Shown here: in pieces, positions 13,474 through 15,157 of the stretch
Layout of the letters: the number at the start of each line of letters is the position of its first letter
Numbering within the stretch: position 1 is the first letter of the stretch
DNA from: CAYTOF01 sp964439435
GTDB lineage: Bacteria > Bacillota > Clostridia > Oscillospirales > QAMX01
Length of the DNA: 15,157 bases
Assembly: GCA_964439435.1 (NCBI GenBank)
Contig: CAYTOF010000049.1
Coordinates: 1 to 15,157, forward strand
Reading direction: 5' to 3'
The notes under the pieces: model-generated
Databases searched by the model: none
Told to the model about the DNA's origin: nothing
Seen by the model: the letters and a program-made list of their open reading frames with translations, nothing else
Made by a program: the position numbers and the translations under genes

Positions 13474-13704
13474 TTACATCACATTGGAGATGAAATTGAC
13501 GGCATCGCCCACAGTCTCTATGCCTGCGACCGCATCTTCGTTAATCTCTCCAATATCAAATTCCTCCTCAAGAGCCATGATTATCTCCACCATGTCCAGG
13601 GAGTCAGCATTGAGATCCTCTTTAAAAGAGGTTTCCATTGTAACCTCTTCTTCGTCCACGCCAAATTTGTCGCAGATTATTGCTTGAACTTTTTCAAAAA
13701 CCAT
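13474..13704 (-). CDS. acpP: Acyl carrier protein
   Basis: A 76-residue acidic protein, the usual size, that carries fatty acyl chains on a 4'-phosphopantetheine arm during fatty acid synthesis. The attachment motif D-S-L is at residues 34-36 (LNADSLDMVE), with Ser35 as the modified residue (Ser36 in E. coli numbering), followed by the acidic recognition helix (VEIIMALEEEFDI). The ATG at 13702-13704 is chosen because AGGAG (13714-13718) lies nine bases upstream; the in-frame GTG at 13711-13713 would touch the Shine-Dalgarno. It has its own strong promoter (13735-13763) although plsX lies just upstream, which fits the high demand for ACP. rnc follows after three bases. Confidence 0.97.
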   Translation of the reverse strand: MVFEKVQAIICDKFGVDEEEVTMETSFKEDLNADSLDMVEIIMALEEEFDIGEINEDAVAGIETVGDAVNFISNVM

Positions 13705-13734
13705 TGTAAACACTCCTTTTTTTTACTTGCAAAG

Positions 13735-13763
13735 ATAATAATGAAATTTGCCGACTTTGTCAA
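13735..13763 (-). promoter_or_regulatory. Strong sigma-A-type promoter of acpP-rnc
   Basis: Minus-strand TTGACA (13758-13763), 17 bases, TATTAT (13735-13740), within the 75-base gap between plsX and acpP. This is among the best consensus matches in the window and would transcribe acpP and rnc independently of plsX. Confidence 0.8.
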
Positions 13764-13779
13764 GCTTTAATTCAAGAAT

Positions 13780-14790
13780 TTAAGCATTTGTTTTCATATG
13801 TTCGATATTGTCGTTGATTTTCTCCACTACGCCGGCTTCTTTGTAGAGCATGGCTTGGCGTATTGCACTTCTCATCGAGTAGGCATCGGAAGAACCGTGT
13901 GCCTTTATAACAGGAGCCGAGATGCCAATCAAGGGCGAACCGCCGACCTCTTTGTAGTCCAGCGCTTTTTTCATGGAAGATAAATGTTTTTTGACAAGCA
14001 TTGCGCCGATTTTGGACATTGTCGTGGCGGTCAATGCTTCTTTTAGTTTCTGCATAAAGAAGATGCCCATGCCCTCCATGGATTTGAGCAGGACATTTCC
14101 CGAAAACCCATCTGCGACCACAACATCCACAACGCCCAAGGGGACATCTCTGCCCTCGACATTGCCAAAGAAATTGAGCCTGCCCTCTGCTTTGGCCTCT
14201 GAGAGCAGCGCATATGTCTCAAGCCTCAAGGGGTCTCCTTTGGTTGACTCCGCCCCGACATTGAGGAGTCCCACCGACGGGGAAGGGTTTTTAAACACAT
14301 GTTTTGCGTAAAGAGCCCCCATATATGCAAACTGCAACAGGTATTCCGATGTGCACTCCACATTTGCCCCGCAGTCTATCAAGATCACACCGTCTTTTCC
14401 CATCGGCATGATGGGGGAAAGCGCCGCTCTGCGTATGCCGCGAATGCGCTTGACATAGAGGGTAGCCGATGTGATTGCGGCACCTGTGTTCCCTGCGGTG
14501 ACAACGGCATCGCCCTCGCCCGCCGCAAGCAGCTTCATTGCCCTGACCATCGAGCTGTCGGCTTTGTCCGCCCTGACGGCATAGTGATCATCTTCCATGG
14601 TGACATACACCGCGGCGTCGACAAGCCGGACTCTGTCAGCAAGTTCCATCTCATCGACAACGGGCTGCATCTTGGAGATGTCTCCCACAGCCACTATATC
14701 CGTGTTGAACTCCCGCGCGGCGATACACGCACCCTTAGTCAGTTCCTCACAGCTGTTGTCGCCGCCCATTGTGTCAACTATCACTCTCAA
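13780..14790 (-). CDS. plsX: Phosphate acyltransferase PlsX
   Basis: A 336-residue peripheral membrane enzyme (B. subtilis PlsX ~333) that converts acyl-ACP and phosphate to acyl-phosphate, the first step of phosphatidic acid synthesis with PlsY. Motifs: VDTMGGDNS (5-13), DAVVTAGNTGAAITSATLYV (94-113), LIDCGANVECTSEYLLQFA, VVADGFSGNVLLKSMEG, and the C-terminal hallmark GGSPLIGISAPVIKAHGSS (285-303). The start is a TTG (14788-14790): it gives the family-typical 'MR-x-x-VD' beginning, with GGTG seven bases ahead. A GTG two codons later is the alternative. An out-of-frame ATG at 14796 opens only a seven-codon frame. trmFO lies 81 bases upstream, acpP 75 downstream; the pairing with acpP matches the shared pathway. 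Confidence 0.95.
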   Translation of the reverse strand: MRVIVDTMGGDNSCEELTKGACIAAREFNTDIVAVGDISKMQPVVDEMELADRVRLVDAAVYVTMEDDHYAVRADKADSSMVRAMKLLAAGEGDAVVTAGNTGAAITSATLYVKRIRGIRRAALSPIMPMGKDGVILIDCGANVECTSEYLLQFAYMGALYAKHVFKNPSPSVGLLNVGAESTKGDPLRLETYALLSEAKAEGRLNFFGNVEGRDVPLGVVDVVVADGFSGNVLLKSMEGMGIFFMQKLKEALTATTMSKIGAMLVKKHLSSMKKALDYKEVGGSPLIGISAPVIKAHGSSDAYSMRSAIRQAMLYKEAGVVEKINDNIEHMKTNA

Positions 14791-14835
14791 AATCCATCAC
14801 CGACTTTCAATTTTAAATATGCTGCTCATATAGGT

Positions 14836-14864
14836 ATTATACACTTTTTCAAATAAAATTGCAG
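14836..14864 (-). promoter_or_regulatory. Candidate promoter of plsX
   Basis: A perfect minus-strand TATAAT (14836-14841) lies ~45 bases before the plsX start. At 17 bases the -35 would be CTGCAA (14859-14864), only three of six consensus matches, so it may need help from an activator or be weak. No FapR-type operator is recognisable. Confidence 0.45.
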
Positions 14865-14871
14865 TATTAAT

Positions 14872-15157
14872 TTATTTCTCCGCAAAACGGCTTTCCGAAA
14901 CCGTTCTCAGCGCTCTTGCGACAACCGCATCTCTTTTGCGCCTTTTGTTTTTCTCTGTTATGCCCTCGGAGTTTATTATGCCGAAATTGATGTTCATGGG
15001 TTGAAAGAGCCCTCCGGGTGTGCTTATATAGCGCGCCAGCGCCCCTGTTGCCGTTGTATCGGGCAGCGGGAGCGGGTCTTTGCCGTCCAGCATCCGAAAA
15101 GCAGCGGCTTTTCCGGCATACAGGCCCGATGCGGCGGACTCCACATATCCCTCCACT
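14872..15157 (-). CDS. trmFO: TrmFO C-terminal part (folate-dependent tRNA m5U54 methyltransferase; 5' end outside window)
   Basis: The frame is open to the window edge and ends at a TAA (14872-14874), giving the last 95 residues or so of a ~435-residue protein. VEGYVESAASGLYAGKAAA at the start matches the conserved 'GVEGY.ESAA.GL.AG' of TrmFO. ATGALARYIS and FQPMNINFGII follow, also specific to TrmFO rather than its paralogue MnmG/GidA. TrmFO uses methylenetetrahydrofolate and FAD to make 5-methyluridine at position 54 of tRNA, and occurs in most Firmicutes in place of TrmA. The apparent GTG start at 15154-15156 is an internal Val codon. No terminator is seen before plsX. Confidence 0.93.
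   Translation of the reverse strand, partial: VEGYVESAASGLYAGKAAAFRMLDGKDPLPLPDTTATGALARYISTPGGLFQPMNINFGIINSEGITEKNKRRKRDAVVARALRTVSESRFAEK

Noticed and set aside
1..15157. CRISPR arrays, insertion sequences, integrases, toxin-antitoxin or phage-defence genes
   Set aside because: I looked for regularly spaced repeats, terminal inverted repeats around a transposase, and typical small paired genes on both strands, and saw none.

Overview
The window looks like a chromosomal segment of a Clostridia-type Firmicute (Bacillota). The evidence is the run trmFO-plsX-acpP-rnc-radical SAM gene, Shine-Dalgarno sequences of the AGGAGG type before most genes, TTG starts for two genes, sigma-A-like promoters (TTGACA/TATAAT) and many hairpin-plus-T-tract terminators. 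The genus cannot be read from the sequence. I see no rRNA, tRNA, CRISPR array, insertion sequence, integrase or phage gene. Almost everything is ordinary chromosomal housekeeping with a few accessory genes.

Layout, left to right. (1) Bases 1-465 hold the 3' end of a Gfo/Idh/MocA-type oxidoreductase gene (+), closed by a bidirectional terminator at 481-512. (2) An MFS transporter gene (541-1875, -) and a three-gene plus-strand cluster start divergently from a 433-base intergenic region with at least three promoter-like sequences. The cluster is 6-phosphofructokinase, a large GNAT-fold protein and an FAD-dependent oxidoreductase. (3) A perfect 26-bp hairpin (6332-6391) separates that cluster from a convergent minus-strand operon. 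(4) That operon reads tmk, GNAT acetyltransferase, DJ-1/PfpI protein, mltG (9794 down to 6400) from a good promoter at 9824-9852. (5) A monocistronic lipoprotein gene of unknown function (10050-11282, -) has its own terminator. It also has an unusual control region with a 17-bp dyad, a run of ten Gs and a good promoter. (6) The minus-strand lipid and RNA block follows: trmFO (cut by the window end), plsX, acpP, rnc and a radical SAM gene. acpP has its own strong promoter, and a terminator sits between rnc and the radical SAM gene.

Functional reading: plsX and acpP serve fatty acid and phospholipid synthesis, rnc and trmFO serve RNA processing and modification, tmk makes dTDP, and mltG trims nascent peptidoglycan. 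The pfk cluster joins glycolysis to two enzymes of unknown substrate. I do not find a convincing undescribed multi-gene system. The best leads are regulatory: the G10/dyad promoter of the lipoprotein gene, the motif shared by the divergent MFS and pfk promoters, and the long perfect hairpin. A phosphofructokinase that seems to have lost its allosteric effector site and a divergent thymidylate kinase are the main protein-level points of interest.
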